A DNA stretch of 50,489 nt, from assembly GCA_017935145.1 (NCBI GenBank), contig JAGBIE010000021.1, positions 1 to 50,489 of the forward strand, given 5' to 3'. The DNA comes from Oscillospiraceae bacterium. Its GTDB lineage: Bacteria; Bacillota; Clostridia; Oscillospirales; Oscillospiraceae. The position numbers and the translations under genes are program-made. Position 1 is the first letter of the stretch. Each line of letters opens with the position of its first letter. The notes beneath the pieces were generated by a model, which searched no databases, had not been told where the DNA came from, and saw only the letters and a list, made by a program, of their open reading frames with translations. Positions 12,168 to 20,334 of this stretch are shown here, in pieces.

Positions 12168-13081
12168 GAAACTTAATTGACATTATGGAACTTTCCACCA
12201 CGGAAATTGATGAGCTCATTGCCGTGGCGCAGGACATCATCGCAAACCCCGACAAATATCGTGAAGCCTGCAAGTATAAGAAACTGGCCACCCTCTTCTT
12301 CGAGCCCTCCACCCGCACCCGTCTTTCCTTTGAGACGGCTATGCTGGACTTGGGCGGTAAGGTCATCGGCTTTTCCGATGCCAAGAGTTCTTCCTCTTCC
12401 AAGGGCGAAAGTGTGGCAGACACCGTAACGGTGGTGGGTTGCTATGCAGATATCATCGCCATGCGTCACCCCAAGGAGGGCGCACCCTTGGTGGCTACCC
12501 GTCATGCGGGCATTCCCGTGATTAACGCAGGCGATGGCGGTCACAACCATCCCACCCAGACCTTGGCGGACCTACTGACCATCTGGCGGGAAAAGGGTCA
12601 TTTTGACAACCTGACCATCGGTCTGTGCGGTGACCTGAAATTCGGGCGCACCGTTCACTCCCTCATGGCAGCCATGAGTCGTTACAAGGGCGTAAAATTC
12701 GTCCTCATCTCCCCTGATGAACTGAAAGTGCCCGAATATGTCATCCGTGACTATGTGACCCCCAACGGCATTGAATACAAAGAAGTCCGCAGTTTGGACG
12801 AAGTCATGGGTGAACTGGATGTGCTGTACATGACCCGCGTGCAACAGGAGCGCTTCTTCAACGAAGCCGACTATCTCCGCCTGCGGGATACCTACATCCT
12901 CACCCCCGAGAAGATGAAAAACGCCAAGGACGATTGCATCGTCATGCACCCCCTGCCCCGTGTGAACGAAATCTCCGTCAAGGTGGATGAAGACCCCCGC
13001 GCTTGCTACTTTAAGCAGGTGAAAAACGGCAAATTCATGCGTATGGCACTGATTCTCAAACTTTTGGAGGTGGAAGTATGA
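12164..13081 (+). CDS. pyrB: Aspartate carbamoyltransferase catalytic subunit
   Basis: This 305-residue protein catalyses the committed step, carbamoyl phosphate plus aspartate to carbamoyl-aspartate. [15 protein letters not shown] is the carbamoyl-phosphate signature. [12 protein letters not shown] and [10 protein letters not shown] complete the active site. Start and stop overlap its neighbours by 4 bp (ATGA), so pyrE, pyrB and pyrI are likely translationally coupled. Confidence 0.95.
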   Translation: MRNLIDIMELSTTEIDELIAVAQDIIANPDKYREACKYKKLATLFFEPSTRTRLSFETAMLDLGGKVIGFSDAKSSSSSKGESVADTVTVVGCYADIIAMRHPKEGAPLVATRHAGIPVINAGDGGHNHPTQTLADLLTIWREKGHFDNLTIGLCGDLKFGRTVHSLMAAMSRYKGVKFVLISPDELKVPEYVIRDYVTPNGIEYKEVRSLDEVMGELDVLYMTRVQQERFFNEADYLRLRDTYILTPEKMKNAKDDCIVMHPLPRVNEISVKVDEDPRACYFKQVKNGKFMRMALILKLLEVEV

Positions 13082-13500
13082 TCATCGGTCAAATCAAAGA
13101 CGGCATTGTGCTGGACCACATTACCGCTGGTCGTGGCATGGAAATCTACAACATTCTCGGTCTTGACAAACTGGACTGCACCGTTGCCATGATTAAAAAT
13201 GCCGATAGCGAAAAAATGGGCAAAAAGGACATCATCAAAATCGCCCAGACTATGGACTTAGACTTGGATATCTTGGGCTACATTGACCCTGGCATCACCG
13301 TGAATATCATCTGCGATGGCAAGCGTGCCAAGCGGGAAAAACTCCGTCTGCCCCAAACCATCAAGGATATCATCTGCTGCAAAAACCCCCGCTGCATTAC
13401 CTCTTGCGAGCAGGAACTTGAGCAGGAATTCCGCCTTGTGAATGAAGAAACCCAGACCTACCGCTGTGTCTACTGTGATAGCGAGGTCTCCCGCGGATAA
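13078..13500 (+). CDS. pyrI: Aspartate carbamoyltransferase regulatory subunit
   Basis: This 140-residue subunit binds nucleotides and zinc and makes the transcarbamoylase allosteric. The N-terminal half ([20 protein letters not shown]) is the nucleotide-binding domain. The C-terminal half holds the four zinc cysteines in [10 protein letters not shown] and CVYC. It is slightly shorter than the enterobacterial protein but complete. Its presence predicts feedback control by CTP/UTP at the enzyme level. Confidence 0.94.
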   Translation: MIIGQIKDGIVLDHITAGRGMEIYNILGLDKLDCTVAMIKNADSEKMGKKDIIKIAQTMDLDLDILGYIDPGITVNIICDGKRAKREKLRLPQTIKDIICCKNPRCITSCEQELEQEFRLVNEETQTYRCVYCDSEVSRG

Positions 13501-13515
13501 AAAGGAGGAAGATAC

Positions 13516-13812
13516 ATGAGCCTGAATCAAGAAATCATTGTGGATAACCCCTATGCGGATACCATGACGGAATTCCTCAAAAATCAAAACAATGTGGATG
13601 TTCCGCCCTATCTTTTGTGGTTTGGTTTCCCCCTGTTTCTCGCCATGGGGCTACTGTGCCTCATTTCTCCCCAAAGTGTGTGGGAAATCACCCACCATTG
13701 GGACACCTACGGCGGTGAACCCACCCGCTACTACATCATTACCACCCGCATTTGGGGCGGAATCTTAGTGGCGGCAGGCATTGCGTGCCTTATCTTGCTT
13801 ATTTTGCAGTAA
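13516..13812 (+). CDS. Small two-TM membrane protein, DUF6199-like, end of the pyr operon
   Basis: This 98-residue protein has two membrane segments (about residues 34-52 and 78-97). Between them is a conserved-looking patch: SPQSVWEIT, a WD pair and EPTRYYIITTRIWGG. The arrangement P-x-W, W, GEPT-x-x-Y, R-x-x-G resembles the DUF6199 group of small membrane proteins of unknown function. It lies 15 bp after pyrI with a strong AAAGGAGG site and before the operon terminator, so it is co-transcribed with the pyr genes. No function can be assigned. Confidence 0.75.
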   Translation: MSLNQEIIVDNPYADTMTEFLKNQNNVDVPPYLLWFGFPLFLAMGLLCLISPQSVWEITHHWDTYGGEPTRYYIITTRIWGGILVAAGIACLILLILQ

Positions 13813-13820
13813 ATCAGAAG

Positions 13821-13853
13821 AAAAAGACGATGGCAAAGCGCCATCGTCTTTTT
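13821..13853 (+). terminator. Terminator of the pyr operon
   Basis: AGACGATGGC and GCCATCGTCT form a 10-bp perfect stem with loop AAAGC, flanked by A5 and T5. It begins 9 bp after the last operon gene. Confidence 0.9.
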
Positions 13854-13900
13854 ATGCAAAAAAATACCGAAAAAAGTTTAAATTATGGCGATATTTGCCC

Positions 13901-13929
13901 TTGCGAATCAGCCCGCGCAGTGCTATGAT
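13901..13929 (+). promoter_or_regulatory. Promoter of the cation/proton antiporter
   Basis: TTGCGA (13901-13906), a 17-bp spacer, and TATGAT (13924-13929), about 47 bp upstream of the start codon. Confidence 0.65.
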
Positions 13930-13975
13930 ACGGCAGAATGAAAAAGTACGCGTTTGCGAAAAAGGAAGGTTTTCT

Positions 13976-15271
13976 ATGCAAAATCTGCTGATTCCCATTT
14001 CCCTGGCTCTCATCGGCGGGCTGATGGTCTCCCGACTGACCAAACTTCTAAAACTCCCTGCGGTCACCGCCTATTTGGTGGCAGGTCTCATTCTTGGGCC
14101 CTTCTGCTTGGGCGCACTGAAAGTGCCGTTTTTGGGCTTCCACTCCTTGGAAGAGGTGGAGGGTTTCCAAATTCTCTCCCAAATGGCACTGGGCTTCATC
14201 GCCTTCTCCATGGGCAATGAGTTCCGCCTTTGCCAACTGAAAACCATGGGCAAAACCGCCATTATCATTGGCATTTTGCAGGCGGTTGTCACCACCATCT
14301 TGGTGGACTTGGTGCTCATTGGTGTGCATTTGGCTTTCCCCCATGTGCTTTCCCTTTCCGCCGCACTGGTGCTGGGCGCCATCGCCTCTGCCACCGCCCC
14401 TGCCGCAACATTAATGGTGGTGCGTCAGTACAAGGCAGACGGTCCTCTGACAAAACTGCTTTTGCTCGTGGTCGCCATTGACGATGCCGTGGGTCTATTA
14501 CTGTTTTCCATTTCCTTCAGCATTGCTGGCGCACTGGAAAACAGCGCCATCTCTGTCATGAGTTTGGCTGTTGAACCCTTGGTGGAAATTGTCCTGTCCT
14601 TGGGCTTGGGCGCACTCATGGGTGTTATTATGGACCAAGTGGAACGCTTCTTCCACTCCCGCAGTAAGCGCTTGACCATCTCTGTGGCTTTTGTGCTTCT
14701 CACCGTGGGTCTTTCCATGATTCAGTTTCACATCGGCCCTGTGCACTGCGGTTTCTCCCTGCTTCTCACCTGCATGATGCTGGGCACCATGTTCTGCAAC
14801 ATCTGCGATACTTCCGAAGAACTCATGGAGCGCGCCGAGCGCTGGACTGTGCCCCTCAATGTGCTGTTTTTCGTCATCTCGGGTGCGGAACTGAACTTGC
14901 AGATTCTCTCCAGCCCCATTACTCTCATTCTGGGCGTGGTGTACATCCTTGCCCGCTCCTTGGGTAAGTACCTTGGTGCCTTTGGCAGTTGCAAACTCAC
15001 CCGTTGCTCTCCTGCCATCACCAAGAACTTGGGCATTACCCTTCTGCCTCAGGCAGGCGTGGCCTTGGGCATGACCCTCACTGCCATGAGCCTTCAAGAT
15101 GGCGCGCTCATTCGCAACGTGATTCTCTTTAGCGTGCTGGTCTACGAACTGGTTGGTCCGTACCTGACCAAGCAGAGCTTGCTCCGCGCGGGAGAAATCA
15201 AACCCGAAGGCAAAACCTCTGCCCGTACCCTCAACAAGCCTCATTTACCCTTTACATTCCATGTAAAATAA
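13976..15271 (+). CDS. Cation/proton antiporter, CPA2 family
   Basis: This 431-residue protein is almost entirely hydrophobic, with about 12 membrane helices. LKLPAVTAYLVAGLILGPFCLG matches the first two helices of CPA2 exchangers. ATAPAATLMVVRQYKADGPLT followed by VAIDDAVGLLLF gives the central discontinuous helix and the Asp-Asp pair used for electrogenic Na+/H+ exchange. No TrkA-type cytoplasmic domain follows. The frame is open further upstream, but the ATG at 13976 has an AAGGAAGG site and begins the first helix. It likely exchanges Na+ or K+ for H+; the ion is not determinable. It is monocistronic. Confidence 0.85.
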   Translation: MQNLLIPISLALIGGLMVSRLTKLLKLPAVTAYLVAGLILGPFCLGALKVPFLGFHSLEEVEGFQILSQMALGFIAFSMGNEFRLCQLKTMGKTAIIIGILQAVVTTILVDLVLIGVHLAFPHVLSLSAALVLGAIASATAPAATLMVVRQYKADGPLTKLLLLVVAIDDAVGLLLFSISFSIAGALENSAISVMSLAVEPLVEIVLSLGLGALMGVIMDQVERFFHSRSKRLTISVAFVLLTVGLSMIQFHIGPVHCGFSLLLTCMMLGTMFCNICDTSEELMERAERWTVPLNVLFFVISGAELNLQILSSPITLILGVVYILARSLGKYLGAFGSCKLTRCSPAITKNLGITLLPQAGVALGMTLTAMSLQDGALIRNVILFSVLVYELVGPYLTKQSLLRAGEIKPEGKTSARTLNKPHLPFTFHVK

Positions 15272-15286
15272 GGAAAGCCACCAAAA

Positions 15287-15323
15287 AAGACCGCAGTGTT
15301 CACAAAGAACATGGCGGTCTTTT
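15287..15323 (+). terminator. Terminator of the antiporter gene
   Basis: AAGACCGC pairs with GCGGTCTT and GTTC with GAAC around a short loop, with two mismatches in the middle, followed by TTTTGTT. Confidence 0.8.
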
Positions 15324-15363
15324 GTTACTTTTGACCATTTTTACGATTTAAAGTGATTTCTGC

Positions 15364-15392
15364 TAGACAAAAACTATGATTTTTGTTAAAAT
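15364..15392 (+). promoter_or_regulatory. Strong promoter of the SLH surface protein
   Basis: TAGACA (15364-15369), a 17-bp spacer, and TAAAAT (15387-15392); each box is 5/6 consensus. The 5' leader of about 60 nt contains a small hairpin (TCTCTTT...AAAGAGA, about 15412-15430) before the GAAAGGATG ribosome site, possibly a stabilising 5' structure. Confidence 0.7.
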
Positions 15393-15456
15393 TGCTGGTA
15401 TGAGAGGACGTATCTCTTTTCATAAAGAGAGTCCAAAAAAGAAAGGATGTTTTTAC

Positions 15457-18396
15457 ATGAAAAAGGCACTTTCCCTGGTTCTTGCCATTGTCATGGTCCT
15501 GACCTGCATGAGCAGCATGGTTTTCGCTGTTGGTCGTCCCGTGGCTTTGGATGAGAATGCAACATGGTTGGCCGTGGAGAACACCTCCAAGAAGGCTACC
15601 TATGTGACCAAGATTGACACCAATGCTGCAGCTTGGGCTGCCAGTATCTCCGGTGGTGTCACCTTCTATCTGTTGAAGGATGCTACCCATCCCGCAGAAG
15701 CTGTGTTCCCCACCACTTGGGTTGCAGCGAACCCCGTTACTCTGGATCTGAACGGTCACACCCTGACCAGCACTCAGAACTCTCAGGACTTCACTTTGAA
15801 CGGTAACGGCGTTCTGACCATCCAGAATGGTACTTACAAGCACAGTGGCTCTGGCGCTATGATCCGCCTGCTCAGCACTGCTACCGACACGCAGAAGAAC
15901 GCTGCCGACACCAATGTCGCCACCGTGAACTTCAAGAACGCTTTCGTGATGCAGGCTAAGGCCAGCGGTTTCACTTACGCTGACCTGATCATCTACTCTC
16001 TGTACAACAATGTTGTGCTGAACGTTGACAACTCCATCCTTTGGTCCAACTCCGATGCTTTCGGTTGCGCTATGCGTTTCGAACAGCTGGTGAAGGTTAC
16101 CATGAACATCAACAACTCCATCGTTGGTGACGGTGGCGCTGCCTACGGTATCTTCTCCCAGGCTAGACCTGCCAACACTGCTGATACCTACGTGATGAAC
16201 GCTGTCATCACTGCTCAGAACTCCTTACTGCTGTCCTCTGACGGTTCTTTGAGCCGTGCTTACTGGCGCTACAACGTCAACGGCTTCCAGTGGGGCAACA
16301 CTGACGGCACTGACTTCGCTCCCGCTTCCCCCGCCGGCGATGTGATGAATCCCAAGGGCGTTGCTCTGACCAGCTGGTCCTTCTCCGCTCCCGGCAGCGT
16401 TAACCTGTCCTCTGCCAAGGGCTGGAGCTTCGGCACTGCTCCCACTTCCTTCACCACTGCTAAGACCTACGGCTTCGTTCTGGATGCCGCTGGCAATCTG
16501 GCTGCCAAGGTAGAAGCTACCGCTGGCAAGTTCGTTGCTCCCGACGGTTCTTGGAACACCCGTTATGACGGCAACGGCACTGCATACGCAGGTGGCAACG
16601 AAGTTCCCGCCAGCTCTGTTCTGGTTCCCGCTCCCGCCACTTCCGCTGCCAACCCCGCCAATGGTTCCGGCGCTATCCTGGCTATTGTCGATGGCAAGTC
16701 TTACACCTTCCCCACCTTCAACACTGAGGTTGCCACTTGGGCTGCTCAGCAGGAAGGTGGCGCCAACCTGTATCTGCTGAAGGATCTGGAACTCACCTCC
16801 CAGGTTATCTTCCCCTTGGACTGGCTGGCTGAAAACCCCGTTACCCTGGACCTGAACAGCTACACCCTGTCCTGCACCGGTAACTACTGCCCCATCATTG
16901 TCAACGGCAACGGCGAATTCACCCTGCAGGGTGGTACCTACGTTGTCAGCGGTGGCGCTCAGAACATCTGCATCGGCAGCAACTGGCCTTCCCGCGTGGA
17001 TGCCGCTGGTATTGCTAAGAAGGCCATCCTGAACCTGAAGGACGTGGCTGTGCTCAACACCAGCACTGCTGATAACGCCACTGTCATTCATTCCAGTTAC
17101 TGCTACATGGATCTCAACCTGGACAACGCCATTGTCTGGGCTGCCCATGACAACTTCCGCGCTACCATTCGTTTTGAAAACCGCCACACCATCAACGTGA
17201 ACATCAACAACTCCATCGTTGGCAACAACGGCGCTAACGCTACCGCCATTATTTCCTGCGCCGACGATGCCTCCATCCCCGACAACTATACTTCCAACAT
17301 CGTTTACACTGTCACCAATTCCGCTATGATCTCCTCTGACGGCAGCTTCCAGCGCGGTGGCTATCGCCACAAGATCAACAACTTCCAGTGGGGCTATGCT
17401 GAAAGCTATCCCAATGACTACGTTACCAATGCCGGCGGTACTGCAGTTACCAACTACAAGTTCACCATCCCCGACGGCACTGAAATCACTGGCGTGAAGG
17501 GCACTACCTTCGGTACTGCTCCCACTGCTATCTCCATCTGGGGCAACGTCATCCTCGTGGCTGAAGATGGCACCATTGACGCCTTCACCTCTCTGCAGGT
17601 TGGCGACGAATACATCCTGCCCGCTACTTCCAATGGCGCTAAGTGGAACACCAAGCCCGATGGCTCCGGTGTTGTCTACAAAGAAGGCGACAAGGTCGGC
17701 CCTGGTCTCGTTCTCTACCCCGTTGACGCTAAGTTCGTCTACACTCTGGATGCTGACTATCATATGTGCACCATCCAGTGCGCTGTCTGTGGCAAGTGCT
17801 TGGATGCTGATTGCGACAAGGACGTCTGCGCTGACAAGTGCATGCTGGCTACCTTGAAGCTGGACGACGTGAAGGTCGGCCACTGGTACAAGGACGCTGT
17901 GGAATATGTCTACCATGCTGGTATCATGGATGGCACTTCCAAGACCACCTTCGGTGCTAACAATGACGCTTCCCGCGTTGCTGTGATTTCCGCTCTGTGG
18001 AACATCGCTGGCAAGCCCACCACTGTCAACTCCATCCGCTTCACTGACGTGAAGGCTGGTCAGTGGTACACTGAAGCCGTCCGTTGGGCTGCCGGTTACG
18101 GCATCACCACTGGTGGTTCCGATGGCCTGTTCAATGGCGATGGCGATGTGACCCGCGAACAGCTGGCTGCTTTCCTGTTCCGCTTCGCTAAGTACATGAA
18201 CCTGAACACCACCGTTTCCGCTGATCTGACTGCTTTCTCCGATGCCAACACCGTGTCTGAATACGCTGTTGACGCTATGGAATGGGCTGTTGGCGTTGGC
18301 GTGATCAACGGCAAGGACAACGGCAAGTTGGATCCCACCGGCGTGGCTACCCGCGCTGAACTGGCTAAGATGCTGATGGTCGTTTCCAGCCTGTAA
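15457..18396 (+). CDS. Secreted SLH-domain surface protein with tandem beta-helix-like repeats
   Basis: This 979-residue protein starts with a signal peptide (KKALSLVLAIVMVLTCMSSMVFA). Two homologous units of about 366 residues follow, near residues 49-415 and 416-770. Each contains YLLKD, NPVTLDLN, NGNG and a GGTY or NGTY turn, typical of right-handed beta-helix surface proteins. A cluster of seven cysteines lies at residues 771-795. Three SLH domains (about 803-979, with VKVGHWYKDAVEYVYHAGI, VKAGQWYTEAVRWAAGYGI and a weaker third) should anchor it to cell-wall polymer. Codon use is strongly biased (many GCT, GGC, AAC, CTG) unlike neighbours, suggesting very high expression. It could be an S-layer protein or an abundant adhesin. 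The start is the ATG at 15457 behind GAAAGGATG. Confidence 0.85.
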   Translation: MKKALSLVLAIVMVLTCMSSMVFAVGRPVALDENATWLAVENTSKKATYVTKIDTNAAAWAASISGGVTFYLLKDATHPAEAVFPTTWVAANPVTLDLNGHTLTSTQNSQDFTLNGNGVLTIQNGTYKHSGSGAMIRLLSTATDTQKNAADTNVATVNFKNAFVMQAKASGFTYADLIIYSLYNNVVLNVDNSILWSNSDAFGCAMRFEQLVKVTMNINNSIVGDGGAAYGIFSQARPANTADTYVMNAVITAQNSLLLSSDGSLSRAYWRYNVNGFQWGNTDGTDFAPASPAGDVMNPKGVALTSWSFSAPGSVNLSSAKGWSFGTAPTSFTTAKTYGFVLDAAGNLAAKVEATAGKFVAPDGSWNTRYDGNGTAYAGGNEVPASSVLVPAPATSAANPANGSGAILAIVDGKSYTFPTFNTEVATWAAQQEGGANLYLLKDLELTSQVIFPLDWLAENPVTLDLNSYTLSCTGNYCPIIVNGNGEFTLQGGTYVVSGGAQNICIGSNWPSRVDAAGIAKKAILNLKDVAVLNTSTADNATVIHSSYCYMDLNLDNAIVWAAHDNFRATIRFENRHTINVNINNSIVGNNGANATAIISCADDASIPDNYTSNIVYTVTNSAMISSDGSFQRGGYRHKINNFQWGYAESYPNDYVTNAGGTAVTNYKFTIPDGTEITGVKGTTFGTAPTAISIWGNVILVAEDGTIDAFTSLQVGDEYILPATSNGAKWNTKPDGSGVVYKEGDKVGPGLVLYPVDAKFVYTLDADYHMCTIQCAVCGKCLDADCDKDVCADKCMLATLKLDDVKVGHWYKDAVEYVYHAGIMDGTSKTTFGANNDASRVAVISALWNIAGKPTTVNSIRFTDVKAGQWYTEAVRWAAGYGITTGGSDGLFNGDGDVTREQLAAFLFRFAKYMNLNTTVSADLTAFSDANTVSEYAVDAMEWAVGVGVINGKDNGKLDPTGVATRAELAKMLMVVSSL

Positions 18397-18419
18397 TTCT
18401 ACATGTAAAACATCGTTTG

Positions 18420-18445
18420 GGAGAGGGCTTCGGCCCTCTCCTTTT
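18420..18445 (+). terminator. Terminator of the SLH gene, UUCG tetraloop
   Basis: GGAGAGGGC and GCCCTCTCC form a 9-bp GC-rich stem closed by a TTCG loop, followed by TTTT. The UUCG loop makes an extra-stable hairpin, fitting a highly transcribed gene. Confidence 0.9.
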
Positions 18446-18460
18446 CGTTCCCCTAGATAT

Positions 18461-18497
18461 AAAAAAAGAGCAGACACTTTCGTGTCTGCTCTTTTTA
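18461..18497 (-). terminator. Bidirectional terminator between the SLH and APH genes
   Basis: AGAGCAGACAC and GTGTCTGCTCT pair perfectly around a TTTC loop, with A7 on the left and T5 on the right. It lies 9 bp after the stop codon of the minus-strand kinase gene and also backs up the SLH terminator. Confidence 0.85.
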
Positions 18498-18505
18498 TGT
18501 ACATA

Positions 18506-19597
18506 TTAGAAATGTAAATACTCTTTGGAGATGCGGAGCATTTCTGCTTCTTTCTCTTCCATATCTGCCACCAGTTTTAGTTGGGTACGGCAGCGGTCTA
18601 AGTTTTGACCGGGGCGGGAGGTGGAGAAGTAAGTATCCCCCGAGAGGTAGTCTGTGAGGAAACGAGCGCCACATTCCAGTGTGAGGATACGGGGGCTTAG
18701 GTGAAGAAGTTCTTTCTCCCCAAGGCTCATGGTGTCCCCACAGACGCTTGCCCAGCCACGGACAAAATGCTCGTAGAGTTCCAAATCGCAGGAGACTAAG
18801 CTCAGGTCCATTTCATCCTCTGCGGCGGTGGCGGCGCCATAGCGGATGCCATCGCCAAAGTCGTAGAGGGATGTGCCAGGCATGACCGTGTCCAAGTCTA
18901 CCACAGCCAAGGGGGTCATGGTTTCTTGGTCGAAGAGGAGATTGTTAAGCTTGGTATCGTTATGAGTCACCCGCAGAGGGAGCGCCCCCGATGCGATGCC
19001 ACGGGTGAGTGTGCCTGCAAACTCCTGACGTGCGAAGATGAATTCCAGTTCCGCTTCCACATCCTTCTTGCGCCCCATAACATCCATGGTGGCGGCATAG
19101 CGAAGGGCTTCCAATCGCTTGGGGGTGTTGTGGAAATCGGGAATGACCTCCACCAGTTCTGCGGCGGGGAAATCCAAAAGTTGTTGTTGGAACTTGCCAA
19201 AAGCGCGGGCGGTGAGATAGAAATCCTCCGCAGAGCGGGGCTTTTCCAAGGCGATGGCGTTGCGGATGAAATGGTACGCCCGATAGCAACCCTCTTTGGT
19301 CATGCAGTAGAGTTTGCCATCCAAGGCAGGAACAATGAGCATGGTTTCCCGATCGGGGTCGCCACCATCCAAGCGGATTTTCTCCCGCACGTGCTGGGTG
19401 ACGCGGGAGATATTGCTCATGAGCCCGTCCATATCGCGAAAGACATCGGTATTCACCAGTTGGATTAGGTATTCTGCGCCTGTATCGGTCACAGCGCGCC
19501 ATGTGCGGTTAATGTGACCGTTGCCACAGGGACGCAGGGAACGAAGTGTGCCGTCCAAGTGGAACTGGTCCACGGGCACAGGATGCCGAAACGCCAT
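18506..19597 (-). CDS. APH-family phosphotransferase, N-acetylhexosamine 1-kinase-like
   Basis: This 363-residue protein has the aminoglycoside-phosphotransferase/choline-kinase fold. The Brenner-type catalytic loop is THNDTKLNNLLFD and the metal-binding motif is VVDLDTVMPGTSLYDFGD. The N-terminal GNGHINRTW and YLIQLVN segments fit the ATP lobe. The full pattern resembles NahK-type N-acetylhexosamine 1-kinases, which phosphorylate GlcNAc or GalNAc at C1; the galK/galT genes 13 kb away would suit such a role. A drug-resistance role is unlikely. The ATG at 19597 (GGGTGA upstream) is preferred over an in-frame TTG at 19612, which lacks a ribosome site. The fold is sure; the substrate is not. Confidence 0.75.
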   Translation of the reverse strand: MAFRHPVPVDQFHLDGTLRSLRPCGNGHINRTWRAVTDTGAEYLIQLVNTDVFRDMDGLMSNISRVTQHVREKIRLDGGDPDRETMLIVPALDGKLYCMTKEGCYRAYHFIRNAIALEKPRSAEDFYLTARAFGKFQQQLLDFPAAELVEVIPDFHNTPKRLEALRYAATMDVMGRKKDVEAELEFIFARQEFAGTLTRGIASGALPLRVTHNDTKLNNLLFDQETMTPLAVVDLDTVMPGTSLYDFGDGIRYGAATAAEDEMDLSLVSCDLELYEHFVRGWASVCGDTMSLGEKELLHLSPRILTLECGARFLTDYLSGDTYFSTSRPGQNLDRCRTQLKLVADMEEKEAEMLRISKEYLHF

Positions 19598-19649
19598 AAT
19601 TGTTTCACCCAATTCTGCGGACTAATCCGCCGTACTTTTCCTACATTTC

Positions 19650-19679
19650 ATTATAGCAAGGCAAGTCATGTAAAGTCAA
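19650..19679 (-). promoter_or_regulatory. Promoter of the APH-family kinase
   Basis: Minus strand: TTGACT (19679-19674), an 18-bp spacer, and TATAAT (19655-19650), about 50 bp upstream of the ATG. Confidence 0.7.
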
Positions 19680-19744
19680 CCACAGGAACTGGGCAGAATT
19701 TGACATCTTTCACTGTTTTTTGCAAAGTTTACTCCATTTTTACG

Positions 19745-19774
19745 GAAAAAACCGCACCCGAAGGTGCGGTTTTT
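19745..19774 (-). terminator. Terminator of the PpiC-DagK-rubrerythrin operon
   Basis: AAAAACCGCACC and GGTGCGGTTTTT pair around a CGAA loop, 6 bp past the rubrerythrin stop. On the minus strand it ends in a T run. Confidence 0.9.
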
Positions 19775-19779
19775 CGCAA

Positions 19780-20316
19780 TTAATAGTTGCTGGCTTTGAT
19801 GCGGAAATAGCTCTGGGGATGGGCGCACACGGCACAGATTTCGGGGGCTTGCTTGCCAACCACAATGTGACCGCAGTTACCGCACTGCCAAATCATTTCG
19901 CCATCGCGGGAGAAGACAAGGCCTTCCTTGACATTTTCCAGCAGTTTCAGGTAGCGTTCTTCGTGTTCCTTTTCAATGGCGGCAACGCCACGGAACAGGG
20001 CGGCAATTTCCGTGAAGCCTTCTTCATCGGCTTCCTTGGCGAAATTGGCGTACATATCTGTCCACTCGTAGTTTTCGCCAGCGGCGGCATCTGCCAAGTT
20101 CACCTCGGTAGAGGCGATTCCATCATGGAGGAGTTTAAACCAGAGTTTGGCATGCTCCTTTTCGTTGCGGGCAGTTTCTTCAAACAGTTCCGCAATCTGC
20201 ACATAGCCGTCTTTTCTGGCCTTGGATGCGTAGTAGTCGTACTTGTTTCTGGCTTGGGATTCGCCTGCGAAGGCTGCCATAAGGTTGGCTTCGGTTCTGC
20301 TTCCTTTGAGATTCAT
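19780..20316 (-). CDS. rbr: Rubrerythrin
   Basis: This 178-residue non-haem iron peroxidase detoxifies hydrogen peroxide in anaerobes. The N-terminal four-helix domain carries the di-iron ligands in [25 protein letters not shown] and [11 protein letters not shown]. The C-terminal rubredoxin domain has the Fe(Cys)4 pairs CGNC and CAVC. Length is typical. It is the last gene of an operon with a lipid kinase and a PpiC protein (18-bp gap); it probably shares their transcript and no internal promoter was seen. Confidence 0.95.
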   Translation of the reverse strand: MNLKGSRTEANLMAAFAGESQARNKYDYYASKARKDGYVQIAELFEETARNEKEHAKLWFKLLHDGIASTEVNLADAAAGENYEWTDMYANFAKEADEEGFTEIAALFRGVAAIEKEHEERYLKLLENVKEGLVFSRDGEMIWQCGNCGHIVVGKQAPEICAVCAHPQSYFRIKASNY

Positions 20317-20334
20317 ATGTGTTCTCCTTTCAAT

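Noticed and set aside
16225..18504. A 759-residue open frame antisense to the SLH gene
   Set aside because: It follows from the strong third-position bias of the sense gene. It has low-complexity composition, no known domain, no ribosome site, and crosses the terminators at 18420-18497.
18506..19597. Aminoglycoside resistance gene
   Set aside because: Only the generic APH fold motifs match; the remaining sequence and length resemble sugar kinases of the NahK group, and there is no resistance context.
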